Source: Isoetes taiwanensis (lineage: Eukaryota; Streptophyta; Lycopodiopsida; Isoetales; Isoetaceae). From it: 64,000 nucleotides of DNA. The notes under the pieces were generated by a model. It was not told where the DNA came from, did not search any database, and saw only the letters and a list, made by a program, of their open reading frames with translations. The position numbers were made by a program, and so were the translations under genes. The stretch is taken from assembly GCA_021234155.1 (NCBI GenBank), contig JAJEKV010000022.1, forward strand, positions 3,469,996 through 3,533,995. The letters are read 5' to 3'. Shown here one piece after another: positions 35,502 to 44,256 of this stretch (the first letter of the stretch is position 1; each line of letters starts with the position of its first letter).

Positions 35502-36648
35502 TTGTTTGAAGATGAGGCTGTTTTTATCCCAGAAGCACTTTTCATGGCTGATGTTCTTGAGCCATCTGCATCGACTCTCTTTACAGATTTTATTGACCAT
35601 AAGCAGACTGAATCTGTAGACCCGAAACCTTCTAGCCCTAGATCACCAATGACATTTACAGTGCCGGTAATAGAACCATTTGCAACAGTGCCTCTTCGAA
35701 CATGGAAAAGTGAAGTTGAGGAAATAGAGAGGATGGCAGTTGAGAAAGCTAAAGCAGTTGTAGGTGCAGAGCCTTCACTGACTGCTCCAACAGAAACACT
35801 TTCATCACAAAGTGCTAAATTACTAATTGGAGAAGCTCCTAAGAAAGATTCAGCTTCTGTCTCAGCATCATCTGCAGATGCCAGTTCTGTACCTGTTACA
35901 GAAGCTACAATGGACACAGATCCAGATTTTAACCCAAGAGAGTGCAGGGAAGAGGAAGTTGAGCTGGTTGTTGAGTCCACTCCAAAGAGGAGGCAAAAGA
36001 ATGTTGGTGATGTAACTCCAAGAGACAAAAAATAGGCAAAATCTCCAGCAACAAAAAAATGTCCTCCGAAAAGAAAATCTCCAGGCAAAAAAGTGCCACC
36101 ACCACCAAGAAATTAGCTAATTTTGAACATCTCAGATTTATGATAATTAACCACATTTTTTTTGTACATAGGACACGATCACAGGCCGTGAAGGAAAATG
36201 ATCCTGCTAAGTCGGAACCGGAAGATGAAGAGGAGGTCCTATAAGCAGATATTGATGTGATAACAAAGAAGGTGCAGCAGTCCACAGAAGATGCTGAAGC
36301 AGGTGATGAAAAAACAAGGTGAGTAATATATAATTGATTACAATAGATATATTCTTTTGCTAATCTTTGTTGTTTCCTTTGTAGTTTAGTAGACCGACTG
36401 AAAAGGTTGGTTCCATTCACTCCTTATAGGGACTGTCCTCCTAAGCCTGCACCCGCTGTCTTTCAAAGTGATGTTGACGAGTTCTGCTGGAAGCTGGACT
36501 TGACCTCTAAGATGGTAGATGTCTATGGGAGGTAGGCTAGCATTTAAACATATTTATGTTATTTCATTCCCTAAGTCACTCATCTTATGTATTAATATGT
36601 ATTCTGGATTTGTGTGCGGTACCTTTGTAGTCGTCTTTCATCCGATTA
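35502..36648 (+). pseudogene. Spliced gene of unknown function with Lys/Pro/Ser-rich basic tail, stops present
   Basis: The first exon holds a 177-codon ORF (35502-36035), rich in Ser, Glu and Ala, ending KRRQKNVGDVTPRDKK and then TAG. The same frame continues as AKSPATKKCPPKRKSPGKKV, a DNA-binding-like basic tail. Further exons fit by splice sites and phase: about 36171-36319 (TRSQAVKENDPAKSEPEDEE, one TAA inside) and 36385-36532 (SLVDRLKRLVPFTPYRDCPP, ending MVDVYGR). A short last exon from 36631 stops at 36646-36648. The exons are joined by CTTTGTAG-type acceptors and GTGAGT or GTAGGC donors. I recognise no family. It lies 80 bp before the LTR at 36731, so it may be the last ORF of an upstream retroelement. 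The two stops argue that it is decayed. Confidence 0.4.
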
Positions 36649-36703
36649 GAAACACAAGTTTTTATGTTCGACCAGGACAGCTTCGAATTTTGTGAATTCT
36701 CTC

Positions 36704-36717
36704 AAGAAGGGGGGCAG
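36704..36717 (+). other. Polypurine tract
   Basis: AAGAAGGGGGGCAG lies 13 nt before the LTR start. Such tracts prime plus-strand synthesis just upstream of 3' LTRs. Confidence 0.5.
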
Positions 36718-36730
36718 ATGTACGAGAACA

Positions 36731-38315
36731 TGTGACATTCCAAAGACACTATAAGGTCCGTGGGGCGGTATCTTTATCACACGCCAGACACGCCACCCCG
36801 ACTGACGTGTACGCCGACGTGTAGCCAAGCAGGTAGCACCCTAGGGGGCAACCTGCAAGGTGTGTGCATTTATTAATGTGCACATTTACCCATGTGCACA
36901 TTTATCCAAGTGTACACACTTACCCATGTGGACACTTTATGCCACTTAATAAAGGCAAGTGGGCCACACCATTTATCCCACATGCTTAAAGGGATAATGG
37001 GGAACCCTAGCCCTAACCCTTTGTCTATATAGGGAAAGGAAACCCTAACTTTCCATTTTCGTCCATAGCATTTTAGGGCTCTGTTTTGCTTGCTCCAAGA
37101 GCCAAACTCGCCTCCCAAACCCTGTCTGAGCGGTTTAGCTCATCAGTTTCCCCTTCTAGCTTCATCTTCTAGCAGTTCAACAGCATGGTCGAGCTTAGAG
37201 CAGGAGGAGCAAGCCAAGGATCAGGTATTTTATCAATTCAATAGTCTAAACCACCTCCTAGACATAGAATAAGTAGGTTTAGCCTATTGATTTGCCCATA
37301 GCAGCCATCTAGATCCCTAGATCTCGAGCCCTAACTAAAGAACCTAACTCTGTGATTTAGATTAGATCTTGTTCTTTAGTTCTTCTGTGATATGTATGAT
37401 GATGTATCTCTGTGGACTCATTGTATTGGGAAGGGGGGTAGAGACCCTAAAGCCTGGTAGTTGATGTTCCTAGCTAGCCTCTTTAGCACACTGTAAATTC
37501 GGCCTGTGTACAAGAACCACACCTGGTTGTGGGTGAAGGGGCCAGACTGGCTCAGAAAGGGGTTCATGTCTGGCTCATGAGAACGATCCCTCTGGTGTGT
37601 AAAGCCTACCGGGGATCCCTGTGGACGAGGTCTAATGGCTTGCCACCGCGTGTGGGCAAGGCATGGGCTCGACACCCGTGGGGTGATGCGCCACTCTCCA
37701 ATTGGGTTCAAGTCGAATAAGGGCAGTGGCCCTCTAGTCACCTTGAGTCAGCATGTAGATCTCTGGAGGGAGTGATCCCTACCTGCCCCATCGGAACTGG
37801 GGAGATGCAACCAAGGAATAGCCCCCTCGGCTATGCATCCGGCGGGCTACAGTCAGGTCCCAACACTTTTCAACCTACTCTGCAAAGTATGCACAGGAGG
37901 GGCGGATGGAGTGGACTACCCTAAGCCATGTTCTCATGCCAGCCAAATCCATTGCCATGAATTCTGTCTGCAATGAACTCTGGAGACCCATGCCGTCAGT
38001 CATCCCTTGAGTCTGAGCCTTGGGTAGGATGCCCATATGTGATGTGCTGATCTTTGTCTATGCAAACGTGTGATGAGCCATCCCTCGAGATGGCTATGTG
38101 ATGTTGATGTTGTATACTGACATGTATGTTTACGATTCCGCAGCTAGGTCGGCCCTGAGAGAGACAGGGTAAAATGACCCCTTCATTCTTCCCACTGGAA
38201 CTCATCAAGGTTGCAGTGATACGTGGAGGGCCCTGTATCAGTATGGAGCTGGTATGGGGGATGAACTCCTGTTTGTATACGGTGAATGCACCGTATATGA
38301 GTAGGGTACGTCACA
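36731..38315 (+). mobile_element. LTR of an LTR retrotransposon (about 1.6 kb)
   Basis: The block starts TGTGACATTCC and ends GGTACGTCACA, so its ends are the perfect inverted repeat TGTGAC/GTCACA. A TATA-like TCTATATAGGG lies at about 37024. It has a purine tract before it and a tRNA-Met-like primer site after it, which would make it both a 3' LTR of what lies upstream and a 5' LTR of what lies downstream. I did not find a second copy in the window, so the identification rests on its ends and flanks. Confidence 0.6.
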
Positions 38316-38316
38316 G

Positions 38317-38332
38317 TAGTATTAGAGCAATG
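38317..38332 (+). other. Primer-binding-like site (tRNA-Met type)
   Basis: TAGTATTAGAGCAATG starts 1 nt after the LTR end. Plant Ty1 and Ty3 elements commonly use TGGTATCAGAGC, complementary to initiator tRNA-Met, and this site differs at two of the first twelve positions. Confidence 0.5.
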
Positions 38333-38520
38333 TTCTTGGAGACCAAGGGCAAAGCACTGGCCATGCTCCCAGTAGTACTAACTTAGTAGGATTCTCAAAC
38401 CTCGAAAAAGTGGGAAAATTTTTTCTCATTTTTGTAGTATATGCTAAGCTAGTAACAGTTAGTAGAATTGAAAACCAAGAAAACTAAAAAGTTGAATAAA
38501 TTTTGACCCAAAAGTAGAAA

Positions 38521-38590
38521 TGTCTCACACTGTGCGCCAGAGCACCAACCTAAAATTTAGGTCGAGCCCTGGGCGCACAATGCGAGACAT
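38521..38590. repeat. 70-bp hairpin repeat, copy 1
   Basis: Starts TGTCTCACACTGTGCGCC and ends GGGCGCACAATGCGAGACA, an imperfect palindrome around a CCTAAAATTTAGG core. The four copies in the window are two on each side of the polypurine plus H3-like gene block. Confidence 0.85.
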
Positions 38591-38734
38591 TGGCCATAAT
38601 CACCTTAAAACTTGATAAATTCTAACAAGGTAAGATGCTAAATCGAATTTTAAGGTAAGAATTAGTTAGATTTATATGTTAGACCCTTAAGAATATGCCT
38701 AGAAATCACAAATAGTTAGTCCAACATGCACAAA

Positions 38735-38806
38735 TGTCTCACACTATGCGTCAGAGGCGTGATCTAATAATTATTAGCTCGGGGCCCCAGCGCACAATGT
38801 CAGACA
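38735..38806. repeat. 70-bp hairpin repeat, copy 2
   Basis: Starts TGTCTCACACTATGCGTC and ends GCGCACAATGTCAGACA. The centre (CTAATAATTATTAG) has diverged from copy 1 yet stays self-complementary, which suggests that pairing, and not the exact sequence, has been kept. Confidence 0.8.
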
Positions 38807-38929
38807 AGTGGCTTAGAAAATTCTGAAATAAGTATCTTATATTATAATGTTATACCATAAGTAGTGCATCGAGCCCTAATTTGAATGGCCGAGATCATCT
38901 GGATGTATCTGAAGGCCTAGATCATGGTT

Positions 38930-40645
38930 CGATCTCTTAAGGGGAAAGGGTAAATGAAAAGGGGGAAAAGGAAAAGGGAAGTGGAAAGAGAGAATGTGAA
39001 GGGCAAAAAGGCATGGGGAAAAGGGAAAAGGGAAAAGGGAAAAGGGTAAAAGGAAAAGGGAAAAGGGTGGGGATAAGAGAAGAGAAAAAGGCATGGAAAA
39101 CGAAAAAGGGAAAGGGAACCTGGGAAAAGGGCACGAGGGAAGGAGGAAGAGATAAAGTGGAAAAGGTAAATGGAAAGGGCATAAAAAAAAAAAAGAAAGA
39201 GGAAAAGGTTGAAAAAAGGAGAAAATGCAGGAGAAAAAAAGCATGGAAAAGGGGAGGAGGAAAAAAGCATGGGAAAAGGAAGGAGCATGGGAAAAGGGGG
39301 AAAAAGAGAAGCGTTGAGGAAAGAGGAAAAAGGAAGGGACAAATGGCATAGGAAAAGGGAAAAAAAAAGAGAGGGAAAGGGAAGGGAAAAACGCATCAAG
39401 AAAAGGGGAAGAGTGAAAGGTTGGAAAGATGAGGAAAAGGGAAGGGACAAGGGGGAACAAGAAAAGGATGGAGAGAGGGGAAAAGAAAAGGGGCATAGAA
39501 AAAAGGAAAGTGAGAAGAAAGAAAAAGGAAAGGAAAAAGGGGGAAAGGGAACCTAGGTAAAGGTCACAAGGAAAAAGAAAGAGGGAAACGAGAAAAGGGA
39601 AGGGGGGAAGGGCATGAGAGAAAAGGGAAGAGGAAAATGGTGAAGAAAGGGAAAAAAGAAAAAAGGGAAAAGAAAAGGGGCAAGAGAGAAAGGGTGGGGA
39701 AAAGAGGAAAATGGGTATAGGAAATAAAAGAATAAAACAAATGTGCAAAAGGCATGGAAAAAAGGAAAAAGAAAAGGAAAGGAAGGGAAAAAGTGCACAG
39801 GAAAAGGATCGGCAAAGGAGGAAAATGGAAAGAAAAAAAATCCATCAAGAAAAGGAAACGGGAAAAAAGGGAAAGGGAAAGGGAAGCAGGGGAGTGATGG
39901 AGGGGAGGGAAAGGGAAAAAGGACATGAGGAAAGGAAAAGAGAAAAGAAAAAGGAAGGGTTGAAAGAAGGGAAAATTGCACGGGAAGAGAGAAAGGGTGG
40001 GAAGAGGAGGAAAAGGAAGCACGGGAAAAATAGAAAGAAGAAAAGGGTAGGAAAAAGGGCATGGGAAAAGGGAAATAGAAAAGAAAAAAGAATGGAAAAG
40101 AGGGGAAGAGAGAGAGGCACGGGAAAAAGGAAATGAGGAAAATGGAAAAGGGGAAGAGAAAAAGGGAACATGGAAAAGGGAAAGAGGGAAAGGGTGAGGA
40201 GATTTAAAAAGGGAAGGTAAAAAGGGCATGAAAAACGGGAGGGAGAAAAGAAAAATAGAAGGGAAAAGGGCACACAAAAAAAGGAGGAAAAGAGTGAGAA
40301 AAGGAGGAAAAGAGAAGGGAAAATAGGCATGGAAAAGAGCGAAAGAGTAAAAGGTTGAGAAAAAGGGAAGACATGGACAAAGGGTGGGAAAAAGAGAAGG
40401 CATAAAAAAAGAGAAAGGGGAAGGGAAAAGGGCAAAGAAAAAAGAGAAGAGGGAAAAGGTGGAGAAAGGAGCAAAAGGGAAGGGAAAAAGGTTATCGGGA
40501 ACAAGGAAGGGGGAAGGAAAGGGATGGGAAAACAAGGAAACATGTGAGAAAGACGAGAAAAAAAAGGAAAAGAAAAAAAAAGTAGAGAAAATAAGAAAAA
40601 ATGAAATGTGGGATAGAGCAAAAGGGAAAGGGAAAGGGATAGGGC
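38930..40645 (+). repeat. Polypurine tract, about 1.7 kb
   Basis: The plus strand is almost only A and G, in short runs such as GGGAAAAGGGAAAAGGG, with isolated T and C mainly in GGCATGG-type words. The purine bias keeps long frames open on both strands (a Ser/Phe/Pro-rich 366-codon frame on minus, Lys/Gly/Glu-rich on plus). I treat all of these as artefacts. Such sequence can form triplex DNA and excludes nucleosomes poorly or well depending on run length, which is general knowledge and not shown here. Confidence 0.9.
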
Positions 40646-40790
40646 TTTTCTCACTGCATCCCAAAGCATTTACAGGCTCTCAACTTATGCCCAGCAACGC
40701 TGGGCACCATTACTAGTATGTATTAAGTCAATAGGTGCCCTGACACATTAAAAAAGAGCAACTTAAATTTTGACCTAAATTTGCCCAAGC

Positions 40791-40798
40791 TATAAATA
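40791..40798 (+). promoter_or_regulatory. TATA box of the H3-like gene
   Basis: TATAAATA lies 111 bp before the ATG at 40902. A start of transcription about 30 bp downstream would give a leader of roughly 80 nt, with no ATG before 40902. Confidence 0.6.
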
Positions 40799-40901
40799 GA
40801 CCTAGACCCCCCCTCATTTGTACGTTTCCTCTTTAGAAAATTGCTCCCGCTTTTTGAGGCGATTTTTGGGCGCCCGACCTCCGATCAACGAACCGTAAGA
40901 C

Positions 40902-40967
40902 ATGGCGAGAACCAAACAGATGGCTCGGGTTCCTCGAGGAGACAGAACGGCCAGCGCCCAACTTTAG
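40902..40967 (+). other. H3-tail-like leader ORF ending in TAG, in frame with the H3-like ORF
   Basis: The first ATG after the TATA box opens MARTKQMAR, then VPRGDRTASAQL and TAG (40965-40967). ARTKQ-AR is the invariant start of histone H3, including the K4 methylation site. The frame is the same as that of the long ORF whose first ATG is 4 nt after the TAG (40971). The most direct reading is one gene whose codon 22 became TAG, or one translated partly by readthrough: CAG follows the stop, as in some leaky UAG-CAR contexts, but the rest of that context does not match. Otherwise translation restarts at 40971 and the tail is lost. Confidence 0.75.
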
Positions 40968-40970
40968 CAG

Positions 40971-42191
40971 ATGCTTCGGGAGCGTCTGCCTGCGAGAGAA
41001 GACCAATCTTCACCAAGCGAGCAGACAGTTTCGGAGAAGCATGACGAGGAGGAATCCCAGCAGGGATCACAGGAGAACCTGGCCGACCAGGAGATAGACC
41101 AGGAAGTAGACGAGCCAGCAGACGTGCACTCGGATGCAGCAACAGAAGTGCTCGAGGAAGAAGGAGACGACCAAATCCAGAGAGTCCTCGAGCAGATGGA
41201 GAAGGAGAGGCAAGAAAAGGTGGAGCAGGAGCGGGAGGCCGAAGTACATGAAGGACAGAGGGAGCCAAACCCCGAGCCGACCGAGGAAGAGCAGCTCGAG
41301 GTGTGGATCCGGATGCACGAGGCAAAAGAGCGGCACCGAGCGAAGAAAAAGGCAGAGAAAAAGAGGAAGAGGGAGGAGAAGGAGGCCAAGGAGGCCGAGG
41401 AAAAGAAGAAGAAGAAGGGCAAAAACGTGGAGGTGCCCAAGAGGAGGGTGAAGAGGATGCCCAACATCAAGGTAGTCATCACGAAACGGCCCGCCGACCA
41501 GCCCGTCTCCTCCGACGACTCGGATGACGAAGACTTCAACCCTAACCAAGAAGGTGGGAGTTCTTCCAAGCACCCAGGTGACGAGCAGAGAGAACAGGAG
41601 CAGGCGGACCCGAATGAACAGGTGCAGGCACCCCCACCCTACCCGACTTGGGAAAAGGACTCCAAGAAGCGGCCTCGGCCCGCCAGGGAGTCATACGTGA
41701 TAGACCCTATCAGGGTCTATCAGAAGAAGCTGAAGGAGCACCAACAGTACATGAAGAAATGGGAGGCCTATAACTCCTATTATCAGGAGAATAAGGTCAC
41801 ATTTGTCTCAGGTGGATGGCCATCGAAGAAGCAGACCCTAAAGCCGCCGCCAGAGAAGCCCGCACCTCCAAAGAAGCCGCCCAAAAGGAAAGCCAAGTCG
41901 AACGTGAATCGAGCAATCAGGGAGATCCGGCACTTTCAGAGGAGTTTTGGCTTCCTTATCCCGCGTGCACCCTTCGCCAGGCTGGTAAAGGAAGTTGTGC
42001 AAGAATACAACACCGAAATGAGAGTAACAGGCGAGATGCTGCTAGCCTTGCAAGAAGCAGCAGAGCAGAAACTGGTGCAGCATTTTGAAGACTCAACGGC
42101 ATGCACAATACACGCTAAGAGAGTAACTCTAATGAAGAAGGATATGCACCTAGCGAGTCACATTAAAGGAGAGCCCTTATTAAAATTGTAA
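40971..42191 (+). CDS. Histone H3 fold protein with long charged N-terminal insertion
   Basis: A 406-residue ORF. Residues 1-110 are acidic and Gln-rich, 115-152 form a Lys/Glu helix (AKKKAEKKRKREEKEAKEAE), 155-175 are basic, 180-190 an acidic Ser/Asp patch (SSDDSDDEDF), 240-280 a Tyr/Lys segment, and 290-312 Pro/Lys-rich with an NLS-like PPKRKAKS. Residues 315-403 align without gaps to the whole histone H3 core (alphaN to alpha3), about half identical by my count to the canonical protein from memory: AIREIRHFQRS, PFARLVKEV, LALQEAAE, FEDSTACTIHAKRVT. Residues of the H3-H3 contact are kept (C378, H381, R384, D391, L394, I398). Loop 1 has canonical length, unlike most CenH3. The two arginines near the end of alpha3 are S396 and H397 here. 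The gene is far more GC-rich than its flanks. It would act, if made, in nucleosomes or as an H3 mimic. Confidence 0.85.
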   Translation: MLRERLPAREDQSSPSEQTVSEKHDEEESQQGSQENLADQEIDQEVDEPADVHSDAATEVLEEEGDDQIQRVLEQMEKERQEKVEQEREAEVHEGQREPNPEPTEEEQLEVWIRMHEAKERHRAKKKAEKKRKREEKEAKEAEEKKKKKGKNVEVPKRRVKRMPNIKVVITKRPADQPVSSDDSDDEDFNPNQEGGSSSKHPGDEQREQEQADPNEQVQAPPPYPTWEKDSKKRPRPARESYVIDPIRVYQKKLKEHQQYMKKWEAYNSYYQENKVTFVSGGWPSKKQTLKPPPEKPAPPKKPPKRKAKSNVNRAIREIRHFQRSFGFLIPRAPFARLVKEVVQEYNTEMRVTGEMLLALQEAAEQKLVQHFEDSTACTIHAKRVTLMKKDMHLASHIKGEPLLKL

Positions 42192-42310
42192 ATCATAAAT
42201 TTTGTGAATACAGTGTTTCGAGTAAATAAATGTACTTAATTAAGTTGAGTTAGCAAGTAATGGCTTTTGTTTTAGTCAAATTGGTCATATTTAGACTGAT
42301 TAGTGAGAAA

Positions 42311-42378
42311 TGTCTCACACTGTGCGCCAGAGCCCCAACCTAAAATTTAAGTTGAGCCCTGGACGCACAATGTGAGAC
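42311..42378. repeat. 70-bp hairpin repeat, copy 3
   Basis: TGTCTCACACTGTGCGCC to GACGCACAATGTGAGAC, 120 bp after the stop of the H3-like gene. Closest to copy 1 (both carry CCAACCTAAAATTTA). Confidence 0.85.
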
Positions 42379-42512
42379 CTTCACACCAAAAGTGGTCCAA
42401 ACACCTCCAAATTGACCAAGTAAGGGGTCAATCTTGCCTAACTCGATCAGACTAGTATGTTTTGACCATTAGTTTACCCAGATTGGACAAGTATTGACCA
42501 AGTTGGGCCAAT

Positions 42513-42580
42513 TGTCTCACACTATGCGCCAGAGGCCTAACCTAAATTTTAGGTCGAGCCCAAGGCGCACAATGTGAGAC
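42513..42580. repeat. 70-bp hairpin repeat, copy 4
   Basis: TGTCTCACACTATGCGCC to GGCGCACAATGTGAGAC. It shares the CACTATGCG variant with copy 2. Copies 3 and 4 are 202 bp apart, start to start, against 214 bp for copies 1 and 2. Confidence 0.85.
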
Positions 42581-42770
42581 CTTCCAGCATTTTCTCCTCC
42601 ATCCCACACCCAATTGACCTCTAGTTTGTTGCAATAGGTTCTTTAGACAGTCCTATTCATGCTCAAACCCTCAAATTAGCCTTCCAGTCCCCATTTGGAC
42701 CTCAAAATAGGTCAGAATTGCCCAATCCTGTTTGGGGTCTGGGTTCGGGAACTCCTGCCAGACAGCCCTC

Positions 42771-43323
42771 TGTGAGGACCCTTGGATCTAACAGGAGAAT
42801 CCGGGAGCTATGTCATGCGGGATTTGCAAAAGGAACAAGGGAAAAGAGAAAAGAAAACAAAAGAGAACAAATGAGACAATAATGAGAACTACTTCCTTGA
42901 TGTCAATGAAGATACATGAACTCTCGCAATCGAGAGAAAACTGAAGTGAGACAAGACTCAAAACTCATCTAAAAACTCATGTGCTAGCTCTACTCATATA
43001 TATAGTACAATGGCCTTTGGCCCAATATAGACACTCTGACTAATTTCGGTGCCGACTCCTGGAAGGAGGCCTGATTTGCAGGAATGCTGATGGTGCCTCT
43101 TGAAATGCCTGAAATCACGCTGACGCTGACGCAGGCAGTGACAGGCCGTCACTTGTCTGAGCGCCTCCTCTTGACGGCAGGCGTGGCCTTTGACTGCGTG
43201 GTCTGCTTGGTCTTCTGCAGGGCCTTTGACGATTAACCTGTGCCTGGCTGTGGATCCTTGGCCTTGACTTAGTCCGTCGTATGCATGAATAGTCCCCGCA
43301 CCGTAACGCATACGGGACTAACA
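42771..43323 (-). mobile_element. LTR (minus orientation) of a second retroelement
   Basis: Read on the minus strand it starts TGTTAGTCCCGTATGCG at 43323 and ends GGGTCCTCACA at 42771. A TATA-like ACTATATATATGAG lies near 43000. It directly follows the two minus-strand ORFs, and a short purine run (GGTGGAG) sits just before it, so it would be their 3' LTR. No 5' copy is visible beyond 46.1 kb. Confidence 0.6.
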
Positions 43324-44256
43324 CTCCACCAAACGACACTCAGAGTGAAGAAAAGGAGGAAGTGTTTCCGAGGGCGGGAATCCAACAGTTTGAAAGTGAT
43401 CCTCACGAGAATGAGGACGGGCGCCATTGTGATAATTGCCAATGAGATCCTGACGTACTTGAAGAGCTTCTGGAGTGTTAAGCCCAAGTGCAGGATGAGC
43501 GTCAAGGAGAAATCCTGAGCGTACCATGTCTTCAAGGGCAGCATGGGCCTCAGAAGGAACGAACTGGCACTCCATGAGAAGGCAGGTCTGGAGACCGAAG
43601 GCACTGACGCTGGCATTCGGGTTGCAATAAAAGATGGGACGCTGCCGATTTAACGAGCTTACCAGGATGCACTTGAGAGCAGCACAGAAGCTGGCTTGAC
43701 GGTGAACGGAAGGGTCTGGTGAGGTGGCGGCATGCTGCAAGAAAGCATCAAGGCCATGAACAGCATCAGCAGGCTTTTGCCAACCACGCTCATTGGCAAT
43801 ATAGATCCAATTTGCAGTGTGGTCCAAGGTGGCACCATCCTCCCAATTGGAGCGTCGGACAAAACGGGGATCCCACCGGAGATCCGTCGAGATCTGAGGA
43901 GGAGTCCACCCAGCGTGGCCTTCCAGGACCTTCGTCCAAAAGGGAAGACGCCAGTCGGAGGTGAGAAATCTGGGGCATGGAGGGACACCCAGTGAAGCAT
44001 ATGGAGAGGGAGCCATGCCCGTGGGCGTGGGCTGCTGAGCCTGCTCCCTGAATTCACGAACAAGGTCTGGATCAAGAGCACGGCACCACTGGTCCCAATC
44101 AGAAGCAGGAAGCTGAGTATAGACAGGAGGACTATCCCATCCCGTAGGTATGGTCTTGCTATCCAGAAGGGCACGTAATTGATTGTAGCCTGCTAAGTGC
44201 TGCATATAAATTTGGGCAAACGGAAGATCCTCTGGATGTGCTAGATTCTTCCGCAC
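43318..44256 (-). CDS. Retroelement ORF 2, unknown function
   Basis: 312 residues beginning MRKNLAHPEDLPFAQIYMQH, overlapping the end of the upstream 631-codon ORF by 16 bp in another frame. It has no catalytic motif that I recognise and is rich in Trp, Pro and His (WDPRFVRRSNWEDG, FLQHAATSPDPSVHRQ). Its stop codon is formed by the first bases of the LTR (TGTTAG). It may be a separate protein or the C-terminal part of ORF 1 cut off by a frameshift, because ORF 1 ends in a short divergent tail (KPKHWNRCGRI) exactly where ORF 2 begins. Confidence 0.5.
   Translation of the reverse strand: MRKNLAHPEDLPFAQIYMQHLAGYNQLRALLDSKTIPTGWDSPPVYTQLPASDWDQWCRALDPDLVREFREQAQQPTPTGMAPSPYASLGVPPCPRFLTSDWRLPFWTKVLEGHAGWTPPQISTDLRWDPRFVRRSNWEDGATLDHTANWIYIANERGWQKPADAVHGLDAFLQHAATSPDPSVHRQASFCAALKCILVSSLNRQRPIFYCNPNASVSAFGLQTCLLMECQFVPSEAHAALEDMVRSGFLLDAHPALGLNTPEALQVRQDLIGNYHNGARPHSREDHFQTVGFPPSETLPPFLHSECRLVEC

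Noticed and set aside
38876-40669. Long Phe/Ser/Pro-rich minus-strand frame (366 codons) and Lys/Glu/Gly-rich plus-strand frames
   Set aside because: They are by-products of the polypurine bias; stop codons are rare in such sequence.
40867-40880. TGGGCGCCCGAC as a tRNA-Lys-type primer site
   Set aside because: It has an extra G and does not continue to match, and no LTR end precedes it; the CCCGACC lies in a normal leader.
40971-41569. Minus-strand ORFs opposite the H3-like gene (Ser-rich 201 codons, Leu-rich 168 codons)
   Set aside because: They are shadows of the Glu/Lys-rich plus-strand coding sequence.
40971-42191. CenH3 (centromeric H3) identity
   Set aside because: Loop 1 has the canonical length and the ARTKQ start is retained upstream; CenH3 usually has a divergent tail and a longer loop 1. 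A functional link to centromeres is not excluded.
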